Below the pieces are notes generated by a model that was not told where the DNA came from, made no database searches, and saw nothing but the letters and a program-made list of their open reading frames with translations. A DNA stretch of 64,000 nt from Ancylobacter sp. IITR112 (GTDB taxonomy: Bacteria > Pseudomonadota > Alphaproteobacteria > Rhizobiales > Xanthobacteraceae), in contig NZ_JBGCUS010000003.1 in NCBI RefSeq assembly GCF_041415945.1, positions 57,084 through 121,083 of the forward strand, given 5' to 3'. The position numbers were made by a program, and so were the translations under genes. Positions 42,500 through 52,005 of this stretch are shown here, one piece after another; position 1 is the first letter of the stretch, and every line of letters starts with the position of its first letter.

Positions 42500-42684
42500 G
42501 GCGCGTTCTCCGGGAAGCCCTACGCTGGGCCTGGAAGATTTCAGGCGAGACATCGACCGAGGTCGCTGCCCAAGCACGAAGCTGGCGGTCGCGAGGCGGA
42601 AACAGAATGCACCAACTGGCGCGTGAAATCCGCAAGTCGCACTCGCGATTCCTACAGAACTTATCGCGAATGAAGACTACCGCT

Positions 42685-42698
42685 TTGATTTGAGTCAA
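42685..42698 (-). promoter_or_regulatory. FNR/Anr/FixK-type box upstream of arcDABC
   Basis: TTGAT-ttga-GTCAA matches the FNR consensus TTGATnnnnATCAA with one change. Oxygen control of arc operons by Anr/FNR is well established in other bacteria, and this site is the only such match in the 350-base region 42500-42851. Its centre is about 190 bases from arcD, implying a leader of ~150 bases. Confidence 0.65.
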
Positions 42699-42712
42699 CA
42701 AATGATGATTAA

Positions 42713-42755
42713 GACAATTTGCTAGTCGCCCTAGAAAAGGCGGGAAGATATTGTC
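42713..42755. promoter_or_regulatory. Nested inverted repeat between arcD and the TetR gene
   Basis: GACAAT (42713-42718) pairs with ATTGTC (42750-42755), and inside lies CGCC-ctagaaaa-GGCG (42727-42742). It sits in the divergent promoter region between arcD and a TetR gene and is a candidate operator for that regulator. Confidence 0.4.
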
Positions 42756-42851
42756 TCTGCTATGAACGGAAGTTCTTAGTCATCACCCGTTGACTTGTCG
42801 AGTGAGGCAACGCCATTTCCACGCCGACGTCAACCCCTACCGCGAGTGAAA

Positions 42852-43484
42852 ATGCCGAAGATCGCCATCGACGCCCGCCCCGACGACACCACGCGCGAGC
42901 GCATCCTCAAGGCTGCCATGCTGCGCTTCTCGACCCATTCTTACGAGGAGACAGGGTTGCGAGATCTGGCTGCGGATGTCGGCGTCGATTCCGCCTATGT
43001 GCACCGCTGCTTCGGCTCGAAGGAGAAGCTGTTTTATGAGGCGGTGAAGGCGACGCTGCAGCCCGAGCGCATCTTCGCTGGCGAGGCGAGTGATCTTTCC
43101 TTCACTCTGGCCAAGGAGGTTATGGTGGAGCGCGGCGCCAACGAGATACGTCCGCTCGATATTGTCATTCGCTCCTTTTCCAGCCCCGACGCCTCGCGCG
43201 TGCTCCGCGACCTCTTAATGGAGGATTTTATTGCACCGCTCACTAAAAAGCGCCGGTCATTGTCGCCGCAGGGTGCAGCGCTGATTGGCGCGTTCCTGGC
43301 TGGAGTCGGAATCCTTCGCGATGTTATCCGCGCCGATCCCCTGATGGAAGGCGAGGGGGGCGAGGTCGAGAAGATCATCGCGCGAACCATTAGCGGGCTC
43401 ATGAGTGGCGATCCGAATGACAGACAGGAGGTGCCCGTCCGGCCCGTTGCGGAGAATAGGCCGCGGCAAAGAAGGCCCCAATGA
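42852..43484 (+). CDS. TetR-family regulator divergent from arcD
   Basis: A 210-residue TetR regulator with HTH ERILKAAMLRFSTHSYEETGLRDLAADVGVDSAYVHRCFGSKEKLF at residues 16-60 and a helical C-terminus. Start ATG 42852 begins MPKIAIDARPDD; an upstream TTG at 42795 is possible but has no ribosome-binding site. The gene is less GC-rich than its neighbours in part. Its position suggests control of arcDABC or of itself; ligand unknown. Confidence 0.82.
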   Translation: MPKIAIDARPDDTTRERILKAAMLRFSTHSYEETGLRDLAADVGVDSAYVHRCFGSKEKLFYEAVKATLQPERIFAGEASDLSFTLAKEVMVERGANEIRPLDIVIRSFSSPDASRVLRDLLMEDFIAPLTKKRRSLSPQGAALIGAFLAGVGILRDVIRADPLMEGEGGEVEKIIARTISGLMSGDPNDRQEVPVRPVAENRPRQRRPQ

Positions 43485-43647
43485 CTGCTCCGCTCTTCGC
43501 CCGGGCGCCGAGAGTGCAAGCAGATCCGACGATGCACGGCATGCCTGTCATTTGCTTCGGTTTAACCGTCCCGCTCGGCGGCGGGCAGCCGATCGACCGT
43601 CTAGACGTCGATCTTCTGCAGGCACGTGCGCGCCACAACCCATTCTC

Positions 43648-44700
43648 TCAGATATGCGGCTGATCATCGATAAAAAGCGACCAAACCGCGATAAACATGG
43701 CCGCGATCAGCGGGCCGACCACAAAGCCGTTCATCCCGATCAACGAAATACCGCCGATCGTCGAGATCAGGACAGCATAGTCCGGCAGACGCGTTCCTTT
43801 TCCCACGAGCGGGGGCCGTAGCACATTGTCGATCGTGCTGATGATCAGAGTGCCGACGGCCAGCAGTATCAGCCCCTTCACATAGGATCCGGACAATAGG
43901 AGATAGATTGCGGCGGGCGCCCATACCAACGCGGCTCCGATTGCCGGGAGGAGGGAAAACGCGCCCATAAGCACCCCCCACAACAGCGCGGCTTCTATGC
44001 CCAGTGCCCAGAAGGCGATCCCGCCGATCCCACCTTGAATTGCCGCAATGATCACACTGCCCTGGATCGTCGCCTTCACGACGGAGACGAATTTCTCGAG
44101 GATATGGTTCGTGTGGCGTGGATTGAGAGGGCTTCCGTCGCGGATAATACGCGTGAGGTCACCCCCGTCCCGGAGCAGAAAAAACAGCAGATACAGCATG
44201 ATGCCGAAGCTGACGAACAACTCGGCCGTATTCTGCCCGATGCTGAGCGCGCGGGAAGCGAGCGATTGGCTGACCTGCATCAGCCACGATGCCAGCCGGC
44301 CCTGCAATTCGGCGAAATCGCCCAGATCAAACCTCTGGAGCAGATCGAGGACGAAGGGAGGTAGCGCCGCCTGAAGCTGCGCGAGGATGACGGCCGGGTC
44401 GTGCTGGTTGGCATTGATCCGGTTGTAAAGGCCGGTCGCCTCCCGGGCGAGCGATGCCAGGATCAGCGAGACCGGAACGACCGCCATGCCGATGCACGCA
44501 AGCACGCTGATCGCGGCGGCCAGATTGCGGCGCTGGCCCAGCCATGCGACGAGCTTCAACTGCAAGGGATTGAAGAGGATCGCCAGGATGATGGCCCATA
44601 GGATGGCGCCGTAATAGGGCAGCAGGAGCCAGATCATCGCCACCGTCACGATGACGATGACGGCGATGAAGCTCAAGGTCTCGATCATCTCTCGTTGCAT
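43648..44700 (-). CDS. AI-2E family transporter
   Basis: A 350-residue inner-membrane protein of the PerM/TqsA (AI-2E) family. Membrane pairs near residues 10-45 and 60-85, a soluble loop, then five to six C-terminal segments with IIAAIQGGIGGIAFWALGIEAALLWG and VLRPPLVGKGTRLPDY, the signature of the family. Members export autoinducer-2 or act as Na+(Li+)/H+ antiporters; no substrate can be assigned. It is convergent with the TetR gene. Confidence 0.9.
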   Translation of the reverse strand: MQREMIETLSFIAVIVIVTVAMIWLLLPYYGAILWAIILAILFNPLQLKLVAWLGQRRNLAAAISVLACIGMAVVPVSLILASLAREATGLYNRINANQHDPAVILAQLQAALPPFVLDLLQRFDLGDFAELQGRLASWLMQVSQSLASRALSIGQNTAELFVSFGIMLYLLFFLLRDGGDLTRIIRDGSPLNPRHTNHILEKFVSVVKATIQGSVIIAAIQGGIGGIAFWALGIEAALLWGVLMGAFSLLPAIGAALVWAPAAIYLLLSGSYVKGLILLAVGTLIISTIDNVLRPPLVGKGTRLPDYAVLISTIGGISLIGMNGFVVGPLIAAMFIAVWSLFIDDQPHI

Positions 44701-44842
44701 CGGACGGAACTCAACTCCAGCACCGCGCCCCTATTCGGGGTCCCACGCGGACACTGACGCCATAGCCGGAATCCGCAATCCTTCGTTCGTCTTCTTGTAC
44801 CGGCGATCTGCCGATGGCCTCGAAAAGGAACGGAAGCGACGA

Positions 44843-46483
44843 TCAACCGCTCGCGAACCTCGCCTCGATCAGGTCGAGCTCCCGGACGAGCTTGCGCGCC
44901 ATATCGTCCGAGACCCGCCTTTTCCTCGCCAGCCGATAATACATATCGCGCTCGGCGCGGATGCCCGAGAGACGCAATTCGCGTTCGATATGGTCGACCT
45001 TGCGGATGAGATCGGCTTCGTCTCTGCTCTTGGAGCCCCGGTCGATGCGCTGGCGGTAGAGTTCCATGATGCGGGCGCCGGCGTCCGCATAGAGATCCGC
45101 GTCGCTGCGTCCTTCTCCGAGAGCGTGCTGTGCCTGCTCGATCGACCTGATCGCGGCTCTGGCGGCGACGAGCCGCGCCCGATCTTCCTCAGCCCGTTGG
45201 GACGGCTCCGGCGGCAGCGCGAGGCCCTTGAGGAGAACCGGCAGCCCGAGGCTCGCGGCTACCAGCGAAACGATGATGACGCCGGCGGCGAGCAGAATGG
45301 CGAGGTCGCGGGCCGGGAAGGCGGACCCGTCATTCAGGGTGAGCGGCAGGGTAAGCACGCCGGCAAGCGTGACGGCACCACGCACGCCGGCAAGCGACGT
45401 CGCAGCGACCAGCCGCCAGCTCGGCCTCTGTATCGCCTGCCCCCTGCGAGCCGCCCGGTAAAGCGTGAAACGCAGCGACACCCACACCCACAGGAACCGC
45501 AACGCGGCAAGCGCCGCATTGATGGCGATGATGTAGACGACAAGCCAGACCGGCTCATGATGCCCGGTCTGGCTCACCACCTGCGCCGCACCGGCGAGGA
45601 TGGTAGGCAGTTGCTCGCCGAGGAGCACGAAGATCACGCCATTGGCCGCGAACTGGATGGTATCCCAGAACGCCGTTCGGCGCATGCGGGTGGTGGCGAG
45701 CGCTTGGCCCGTCTGCTCCGAATAGCTCATGGTGATGCCGGCGCCGACCGCAGCAAGGATACCCGAGCAATGCAGACGCTCGGCCAGAAGGTAGGCGCCG
45801 AAGGGGATCAGCAAGCTTATCAGGATCTGCGAGCCGGTCTCCTCGCCGAGCCGGCGCGAGATCCAGCCCTTGGCATAGGTCACACCCGAGGTGACGGCGA
45901 CGCCGATCGCTACGCCGCCGATAGCGACCCAGAGGAAGGTGCCAACGGCGTCGACGAGCGAGAACGTGCCGGTCAACGCCGCGACGACAGCGAAGCGCAT
46001 GCAAACGAGGCCCGAGGCGTCGTTGAGGAGGGATTCGCCTTCCAATATGTGCATGAGGCGACTGGGAATCGGCACCCGCGCGGCGATCGCGGACACGGCG
46101 ATCGGATCGGTCGGCGACACGATGGCGGCAAGCGCGAAGGCGACCGCCAGCGGCATGGCCGGGATCATCCAGTTGATGAGAAAACCGACGCCGATCACAG
46201 TCAAGACGACTAGCCCCAGCGCCAGCTCGAGGATTGTACCTTTGTCGTGGAACAAGCCTTCCTTTGGAATGCGCCAGCCATCGAGGAACAGGAGCGGAGG
46301 AAGGAAGAGGAGGAAGAAGATCTCGGGCTTCAGCTCGACTCCGAGGTCGGCTACCGAGGCGATGAAGGCACCGAGCGCGATCTGCACCAGCGGTAGCGGC
46401 ACCGGCACAGGAAGAGCGCGGGTCAAGGAGCCACTGACGACCACGGTTAGCAAGAGAATCAACGCGACAGTGACGGAGTTCAT
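44843..46483 (-). CDS. CPA1-family sodium/proton antiporter
   Basis: A ~546-residue Na+/H+ antiporter (CPA1, YjcE/NhaP type) with ~12 membrane segments in the first 400 residues and a cytosolic helical tail. Key motifs: LALAAIVSPTDPIAVSAI and EGESLLNDASGL, the ion-binding core. ATG 46483 begins MNSVTVALILLLTVVVSG. A GTG at 46543, four bases after the ATPase stop, would add 20 residues and couple the genes; I cannot decide. It lies directly downstream of a cation ATPase, suggesting joint ion homeostasis. Confidence 0.9.
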   Translation of the reverse strand: MNSVTVALILLLTVVVSGSLTRALPVPVPLPLVQIALGAFIASVADLGVELKPEIFFLLFLPPLLFLDGWRIPKEGLFHDKGTILELALGLVVLTVIGVGFLINWMIPAMPLAVAFALAAIVSPTDPIAVSAIAARVPIPSRLMHILEGESLLNDASGLVCMRFAVVAALTGTFSLVDAVGTFLWVAIGGVAIGVAVTSGVTYAKGWISRRLGEETGSQILISLLIPFGAYLLAERLHCSGILAAVGAGITMSYSEQTGQALATTRMRRTAFWDTIQFAANGVIFVLLGEQLPTILAGAAQVVSQTGHHEPVWLVVYIIAINAALAALRFLWVWVSLRFTLYRAARRGQAIQRPSWRLVAATSLAGVRGAVTLAGVLTLPLTLNDGSAFPARDLAILLAAGVIIVSLVAASLGLPVLLKGLALPPEPSQRAEEDRARLVAARAAIRSIEQAQHALGEGRSDADLYADAGARIMELYRQRIDRGSKSRDEADLIRKVDHIERELRLSGIRAERDMYYRLARKRRVSDDMARKLVRELDLIEARFASG

Positions 46484-46546
46484 GTGGGTCTTGCCAAGCC
46501 TCGGTGCAGCGACGGGAACAGGGCGGAGAAGCCGGGCGAGCACGTA

Positions 46547-49393
46547 TTACGCACCTTTTCGCCCCCATAAGCCGACACCGATATCGCCCCAGGGCAGACT
46601 GCTCATCACGGCCTTCTCCATTTCGCGCAACCACAGCACCGAGCTTGCGACCGCAGCGCAGAAAAACCAGTCGCCGGCACTGAGTGCGACGGTGGAGAAC
46701 GCATCCTGAAGAACTGGCGTGTAGATCACGACGGCATGGAGCAGCAGCGAGACGACCACGGCGACCAGAAGCCACCGGTTGCGGAACGGACGATGAAGGG
46801 CGCTGCTCTCGTCGGAACGCGCATTGAAAACGTTGAAGAGTTGGAACATGACGAGTGTGGTGAAAGCCATCGTCTGGCCGTAGGCTATCGTGCCCGATCC
46901 CTCGATCCAACCGCCGGGAAGCGCGGCGTCGAGCACGATGAGCGTGCCGGTCGCCATGATCGCGCCTACGAAGATGATCCCGGCCCACATCCGGCCGGTG
47001 ATGACGCCCTCGCCATGCGGACGGGGCGGGTGGCGCATCACGTCGTCATCCGCCGGGTCGACGCCGATGGCGAGCGCCGGCGCCCCGTCGGTGACGAGAT
47101 TGATCCAGAGGATCTGCGTCGCCAGCAGCGGCAACGCCACATTGCCCGTCGCGGCGGTCGAGAGCCCAATCGCCTCGGCAAGCAGCACGCCGAAGAACAT
47201 CGTCATGACCTCGCCGATGTTTGAGGAGAGGAGATAGCGCAGGAACTTGCGAATGTTGGAGAAGATCGCCCGGCCCTCCCCGACGGCGGCGACGATGGTG
47301 GCGAAATTATCGTCTGCCAGCACCATGTCCGCCGCCTCCTTGGAGACGTCGGTGCCGGTGATCCCCATCGCGATGCCGATGTCGGCCGCCTTCAGCGCCG
47401 GCGCGTCGTTGACACCATCGCCGGTCATGGCAACCGTCTCGCCGCCGCGCTGGAGCGCCCTGACGATCCTGAGCTTGTGCTCGGGATTGACGCGGGCATA
47501 GACCGAGACCACCCGGACAGTACGGTCGAGATCCTCGTCGCTCATGTGCTGGAGCTGCGCGCCGGTGACCGCGCGGCCCTCTCCGGCGATACCGAGCTCT
47601 CCCGCGATGACGGCCGCCGTCTTGGGATGGTCGCCGGTGATCATGATGGAGCGGATGCCGGCGGCCCGCGCCCGCGCCACTGCCTCGTGTGCTTCCGGCC
47701 GCGGCGGGTCGATCATACCGATCAGTCCGATGAAGACGAGGTCACGCTCGGCCTCCTCCTTGAAAGCATCGGCCTCCCGTCCCTCGGCCGGCAGCGAGCG
47801 GAACGCGACACCGAGCGTGCGCAGCGCCTCCTCGGCGAGCGCGTCGTTGCCGGCCATGATCTCGGCCCGGCGCGCGTCGGTCAGCGCGACATCCTCCTCG
47901 CCGACAAGTTCGTGGGTGCAGTGCGCAAGAAGTACGTCCGGGGCGCCCTTGGTCACCATGATCAGGCGCTCGGGCCGCTCCGCGTCGGTGTGGATCGTGC
48001 TCATCAGCTTGCGTTCGGAGGAGAACGGCAGCTCGCCGACCCGACCGAAGCGGGCATCGAGCTTTGCCTGCTGCAATCCGGCCTTGCGGGCGGCGGCGAT
48101 GAGCGCACCCTCCGTCGGGTCGCCCTGAACCATCCACCCGTCGTCGCCCTCGCGCAGCACCGCATTGTTGGCGCGTTCTGCCGCCGTCAATGCGCGGACC
48201 AATTCGAGCTGGACCCGCTCGCCGGACCCGCCTCTCCCCACCAGCTCCACCTCGCCATGGGGCGCGTAGCCGGTTCCCGACAGGTTCGCGCGGCCGCTCG
48301 CCGTTACCACCCGGCGCACCGTCATCTCGTTCTTCGTCAGGGTACCGGTCTTGTCGGAAGCGATGACAGTCGCCGAGCCCAGCGTCTCGACCGCCGACAG
48401 ACGGCGGATGATCGCCCGGTTTCGGGCCATGCGTTGCATGCCGACCGACAGCACGGCGGTGACCACCGCCGGCAATCCCTCCGGGACCGCGGCGACTGCG
48501 AGCGCGACGCCGAGGATGAGCACCTCGAAGACCTCGGAGAAGGTCCGGATGTCCTCGACCAGGAAGATGGTGCCGATCATCGCCACCGCGATGACGACGA
48601 CGATGAGCGCCAGCACCTTGCCGACCCGATCGAGCTCCCGCTGCAGCGGGGTGACTTCGTTCGGCGCCTTCTCCAGCATGCCGGCGATCTGGCCCATTGT
48701 GGTGCGCATGCCGGTCGCGGTCACGACCGCGGTGCCGTGCCCGTAGACCGCCGTCGTCCCGCTGAAGACCATATTGTGCCGGTCGCCAAGATCGGCCGCG
48801 CCGGGGATCGCGACGATGTCCTTCAGGACCGGCACACTCTCGCCGGTCAGCGCCGCCTCGACCGTCTGCAGCGCCGTCGACTGGATCAGCCGCGCATCGG
48901 CCGGGATGGTATCGCCTTCGGTGAGGACGATGATGTCGCCAGGCACGAGATCGGCCGCCGGAAGGCTCTGCCGGACGCCGCCGCGGACGACGTTGGAGCG
49001 GGTGGCGGAGATTTGCCGCAGGGCCGCCGCCGCGCGCTCCGCCCTAGCCTCCTGGATATAGCCCATCAGGGCGTTGAGGATCACGATCGCAAAGATCGCC
49101 AGGGCCTCGTAGGGGACAGGCGCGTCGCCCTCATAGAGCCAGATCGCCGCGGAGATCAGCGCCGCGACAAGCAGGAGCAGCACCAGCATGTCGGTGAACT
49201 GGTCGAGGAACTTCAGCCATTGCGGGCGAGGCGGTGCGACGTCGAGCTCGTTGGCGCCATATTGCGCCAGACGGCGCTTCGCCTCGGCCGGATCGAGACC
49301 GGTGCGGGGCTTGCTCCCGAGGGCGGCAAGGACCTGTTCGGCGGGGTGCCGGTAGGGATCGTCAATCGTCGGATGGGCAGAGGTGGCGGGCAT
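46547..49393 (-). CDS. P2-type cation-transporting ATPase (Ca2+-like)
   Basis: A 948-residue P-type ATPase. TGES lies in EAALTGESVPV, the phosphorylated Asp in SDKTGTLTKNEMT near residue 346, PEGLP in AVPEGLPAVVTAVLS (type of Ca2+/PMR1 and related P2 pumps), and GDGVNDAPALK in the P domain. N- and C-terminal helices fit a 10-span pump. Ca2+ is the likeliest ion by motif; Na+, K+ or Mg2+ cannot be excluded. ATG 49393 is chosen by the family start (N-terminal cation ATPase domain at HPAEQVLAALG); the ribosome-binding site is poor. Confidence 0.9.
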   Translation of the reverse strand: MPATSAHPTIDDPYRHPAEQVLAALGSKPRTGLDPAEAKRRLAQYGANELDVAPPRPQWLKFLDQFTDMLVLLLLVAALISAAIWLYEGDAPVPYEALAIFAIVILNALMGYIQEARAERAAAALRQISATRSNVVRGGVRQSLPAADLVPGDIIVLTEGDTIPADARLIQSTALQTVEAALTGESVPVLKDIVAIPGAADLGDRHNMVFSGTTAVYGHGTAVVTATGMRTTMGQIAGMLEKAPNEVTPLQRELDRVGKVLALIVVVIAVAMIGTIFLVEDIRTFSEVFEVLILGVALAVAAVPEGLPAVVTAVLSVGMQRMARNRAIIRRLSAVETLGSATVIASDKTGTLTKNEMTVRRVVTASGRANLSGTGYAPHGEVELVGRGGSGERVQLELVRALTAAERANNAVLREGDDGWMVQGDPTEGALIAAARKAGLQQAKLDARFGRVGELPFSSERKLMSTIHTDAERPERLIMVTKGAPDVLLAHCTHELVGEEDVALTDARRAEIMAGNDALAEEALRTLGVAFRSLPAEGREADAFKEEAERDLVFIGLIGMIDPPRPEAHEAVARARAAGIRSIMITGDHPKTAAVIAGELGIAGEGRAVTGAQLQHMSDEDLDRTVRVVSVYARVNPEHKLRIVRALQRGGETVAMTGDGVNDAPALKAADIGIAMGITGTDVSKEAADMVLADDNFATIVAAVGEGRAIFSNIRKFLRYLLSSNIGEVMTMFFGVLLAEAIGLSTAATGNVALPLLATQILWINLVTDGAPALAIGVDPADDDVMRHPPRPHGEGVITGRMWAGIIFVGAIMATGTLIVLDAALPGGWIEGSGTIAYGQTMAFTTLVMFQLFNVFNARSDESSALHRPFRNRWLLVAVVVSLLLHAVVIYTPVLQDAFSTVALSAGDWFFCAAVASSVLWLREMEKAVMSSLPWGDIGVGLWGRKGA

Positions 49394-49495
49394 GGCGTCA
49401 GACGGCGTCCTTGGCTTTTCGTGTCGTGATCCACGCCGGCTCGCGCCAACCGGCCTGAAGGCGCCGATAGGAACGGCGTGCAGCATCGGAGGTGG

Positions 49496-49825
49496 TTAGG
49501 GCGCAGGGCCTTCAACCAGATGGACGATGCCCGTCACGGCCTCCACCGGCACGATGAAAGCAAGGCCATTGCCGGGCACGGTGAGCTCCGCCGCTTGGAC
49601 GATCTCCTGAAGCATCGTTTCCTTCAATTCCTCGTCGATCACCGTCAGGACGATCTCCTTCTCCGGTTCGATCTGGATGCCGAAGACGCGCTGCTGCTCG
49701 TTGCGGCCGATGCCACGCCCGAACAGCACCGTGCCGCCGTGGGCGCCGACGTCCATCGTGGCCTTCAGCACCGTATCGCCCCATCCCTTGCGGACGATGC
49801 TGACGATGAGGCACGGGTTCTGCAT
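49496..49825 (-). CDS. P-II-like signalling protein
   Basis: A 109-residue protein with the P-II/GlnB-like fold: CLIVSIVRKGWGDTVLKATMDVGAHGGTVLFGRG contains the T-loop region, and DEELKETMLQEIVQAAEL the second half. It lacks the uridylylated Tyr-51 loop of GlnB. AGGAG lies just before ATG 49825. It follows two DUF1538 membrane genes by a few bases, matching known PII-like partners that gate nearby transporters through small-molecule binding. Confidence 0.8.
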   Translation of the reverse strand: MQNPCLIVSIVRKGWGDTVLKATMDVGAHGGTVLFGRGIGRNEQQRVFGIQIEPEKEIVLTVIDEELKETMLQEIVQAAELTVPGNGLAFIVPVEAVTGIVHLVEGPAP

Positions 49826-49830
49826 GTCCC

Positions 49831-50559
49831 CTACTCCTTGATAGAGCTCTTCAGCTGGACGAGAAATCCAAGTGCCATGACCGATGTGATCGGCGCGAGC
49901 GCGATCAGCGCCACGAAGCCGAAGCCGTGAACGACGGGATCCTGGTCGCCAATCGCCGCGGACGCGCCGAGGGCAAGGGCCAGAAGGAAACTGTTGGCGA
50001 GCGGTCCGGTCGCGACACCGCCGGCATCCGCGGCGATCATGACGAAGTCCCTGTCGCTGAACCACATAAGGACGATGACCAGGAGATAGCCGGGAACTAA
50101 CAGATAGAGGAGCGGAATCCCATAGGCGATCCGCAGCATGCCGAGGCCGACCCAGACAGCGACGCCGATGCAGACGGCATACAGCACAAGCCGGCCTCGG
50201 ATCGAGCCGCTCGAGGCTTCTTCCACCTGACGGGCGAGGATACGCACCGCCGGCTCCCCCCATGCCGTGAGCAACCCGAGCAGGAGCCCGGCCAGCACGA
50301 AGAGCCACGTCTCTTCCAGCCTGCCGAGGGCCGCGCCCACCGCCCGGCCGAACGGCAGGAAACCGATGCCGATGCCAAGCAGGAACAGGAACAGCCCGAC
50401 CGCCGCGATCACCGTCCCCTTGAGGATATCGGCGACCTCCCGCAGCGGCAATTTGAGCAGGAAGACCTGAAAGAGCAGGAAGAGCACGCAAAGCGGGATA
50501 ATGGCGACCACCACGCTCACGCCCGTGCTTTCGATCTCCGCGATCCATTCCCCGGTCAT
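49831..50559 (-). CDS. DUF1538 membrane protein (second)
   Basis: A 242-residue protein with ~7 membrane helices and the DUF1538 pattern: PLCVLFLLFQVFLLKLPLREV near the start, GEPAVRILARQVEE near residue 105, DAGGVATGPLANSF near 175, and GDQDPVVHGFGFVALIALAPI at the end. ATG 50559 overlaps the preceding DUF1538 stop by ATGA. Members are often fused or paired; probably the two halves form one transporter, controlled by the P-II-like protein five bases downstream. Confidence 0.88.
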   Translation of the reverse strand: MTGEWIAEIESTGVSVVVAIIPLCVLFLLFQVFLLKLPLREVADILKGTVIAAVGLFLFLLGIGIGFLPFGRAVGAALGRLEETWLFVLAGLLLGLLTAWGEPAVRILARQVEEASSGSIRGRLVLYAVCIGVAVWVGLGMLRIAYGIPLLYLLVPGYLLVIVLMWFSDRDFVMIAADAGGVATGPLANSFLLALALGASAAIGDQDPVVHGFGFVALIALAPITSVMALGFLVQLKSSIKE

Positions 50560-51248
50560 CGCTGCATGATCCCCATCAGCAGCACGATGATGATCGGGCC
50601 GACGGAGGCGAAACCGAGGAGCCCGAAGCCGTCGGACACCGCCGAGCGGCCCGCGAGCACCGAGCTCATGCCCACCGCCAGGGCGATCAGTACCGGGGCC
50701 GAAAGCACGCCCGTTGTCACGCTGCCTGCATCGAAGGCCAGGGGAACGATCGCCGCCGGTGACACCAGGGACAGAGCTATGACGAGCCCGTAAGCTGCCG
50801 CCAGCATGACCCGCATCGACCAGCCGAGGATCGTCCGCACGATCGCCATGGCAGCGAACAGGGCGACACCGAATGCAATGAGCACGACGGCCGCGCCCCC
50901 CGACGCGGCACCAGCGAGCGCCTCGACCTGGCTGGCGAGAACGAGCACATCGGGTTCCGCCACGGTTGTCGCGAAGGCAAGGGCGAACGTCACCGCGGCG
51001 ACCAGCGCGACCGATCCCTTCTTCGGCATCTCGGCGCCCACGAAGCGGCCCATGGGCAGAATCCCGAGATCGATTCCCACAAAGAGCAGCATCATGCCCA
51101 CGACCGTGAGGGCAGAACCGGCGAGAAACTGCAGGAACAGATCTGTTGGAGCCTGCACGATTGCGACCTGCAGCACGCAGATCATTCCGACAAGAGGCGC
51201 GACGGCTTTGAGTACGTCGACTAGCCTGCCTCTCAACGATATCCACAT
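50556..51248 (-). CDS. DUF1538 membrane protein (first)
   Basis: A 230-residue DUF1538 protein: PLVGMICVLQVAIV at the start, MGRFVGAEMPKKGSVAL near residue 60, AEPDVLVLASQVEAL near 90, DAGSVTTGVLSAPV near 175 and SDGFGLLGFASVGPI at the end parallel the second copy position by position. ATG 51248 has CGGAG upstream; ATG 51290 is a possible earlier start. Together with the next gene it likely forms a two-subunit transporter of unknown substrate. Confidence 0.85.
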   Translation of the reverse strand: MWISLRGRLVDVLKAVAPLVGMICVLQVAIVQAPTDLFLQFLAGSALTVVGMMLLFVGIDLGILPMGRFVGAEMPKKGSVALVAAVTFALAFATTVAEPDVLVLASQVEALAGAASGGAAVVLIAFGVALFAAMAIVRTILGWSMRVMLAAAYGLVIALSLVSPAAIVPLAFDAGSVTTGVLSAPVLIALAVGMSSVLAGRSAVSDGFGLLGFASVGPIIIVLLMGIMQR

Positions 51249-51340
51249 GACGTCGCCGCTCCGTCTTCCTGGCGTTGTCGATACCCGCATCTGTGATTGC
51301 CCGGCCTCCGCAATATCGCGCGCCCGGCAGGGTATCGTAG

Positions 51341-51994
51341 CTATTCTGCCGGCCTTCGCAGCGAGTAGCCAAAACGAGCGATCGACACGCCATACATCGA
51401 AAGATCGACACACAGAACGATATCGGGATCGATCCGCATGGCCGCGACACGCGTGGCCACGAGCCAGACCACACAGAACAGTCCGGTGCCAGCCCCGGCC
51501 GTGAGCCATACCCTCCCGTTGTCATTGGCGCAGGTTGTGCCGAGCCATAGGCGCAAAAGCGCGGAAACGAGAAAAACCGTGCAGAACAGGACGAAGCTTT
51601 CGGTTGGAACCAGCCCGGGCTGCCCCGACAGGAGGACGCCGAGCCCTGTATAGATGAGCCCGACCATGATCCAGTCGAGGTAGAAAGCTGGCCTGGCGAT
51701 GCGGAAAATCCCGATACTGAGCAACGCGCCTCCGAAGATCGCCGCAATGCCGGGGATGTAATCGGGAATCCAATTGCCGAAGACGAGATGTGCCAAGCCC
51801 AGCGCCGCTGACGTGATCAGCATCGCGCCAAGCACAACAATGCGTCGCGGGTCGGAGGGGTTGGGAAAACGTCGAGCAGATCGTTTGCGGCCCGCCGCGG
51901 CGGCGGCCTGACAGAATTCGAGAAGGCCCGGGAAGCGCTTCTGGAAGATTGCGCGTCCGGGACGATGAGCGATGAGGCGTGAGCGTTTGGACAA
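51341..51994 (-). CDS. HdeD/DUF308-like membrane protein
   Basis: A ~217-residue membrane protein with six to seven predicted helices from about residue 50 (VVLGAMLITSAALGLAHLVF; GIAAIFGGALLSIGIF; WIMVGLIYTGLGVLLS; FVLFCTVFLVSALLRLWLG) and a basic N-terminal stretch. The pairing of helices is like HdeD (DUF308), linked to acid resistance. The start is uncertain, because the basic first 45 residues may be untranslated; RBS not obvious. It is 11 bases from the RND pump gene. Confidence 0.65.
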   Translation of the reverse strand: MSKRSRLIAHRPGRAIFQKRFPGLLEFCQAAAAAGRKRSARRFPNPSDPRRIVVLGAMLITSAALGLAHLVFGNWIPDYIPGIAAIFGGALLSIGIFRIARPAFYLDWIMVGLIYTGLGVLLSGQPGLVPTESFVLFCTVFLVSALLRLWLGTTCANDNGRVWLTAGAGTGLFCVVWLVATRVAAMRIDPDIVLCVDLSMYGVSIARFGYSLRRPAE

Positions 51995-52005
51995 CGCTTC
52001 TCTCC

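Noticed and set aside
43481..43663. 60-codon frame between the TetR and AI-2E genes
   Set aside because: No ribosome-binding site and overlaps both convergent gene ends; coding character poor.
44843..46213. Long plus-strand frame opposite the CPA1 antiporter gene
   Set aside because: Antisense shadow; rich in Arg/His/Gly and lacking any domain, whereas the minus strand has clear membrane segments and ion-binding motifs.
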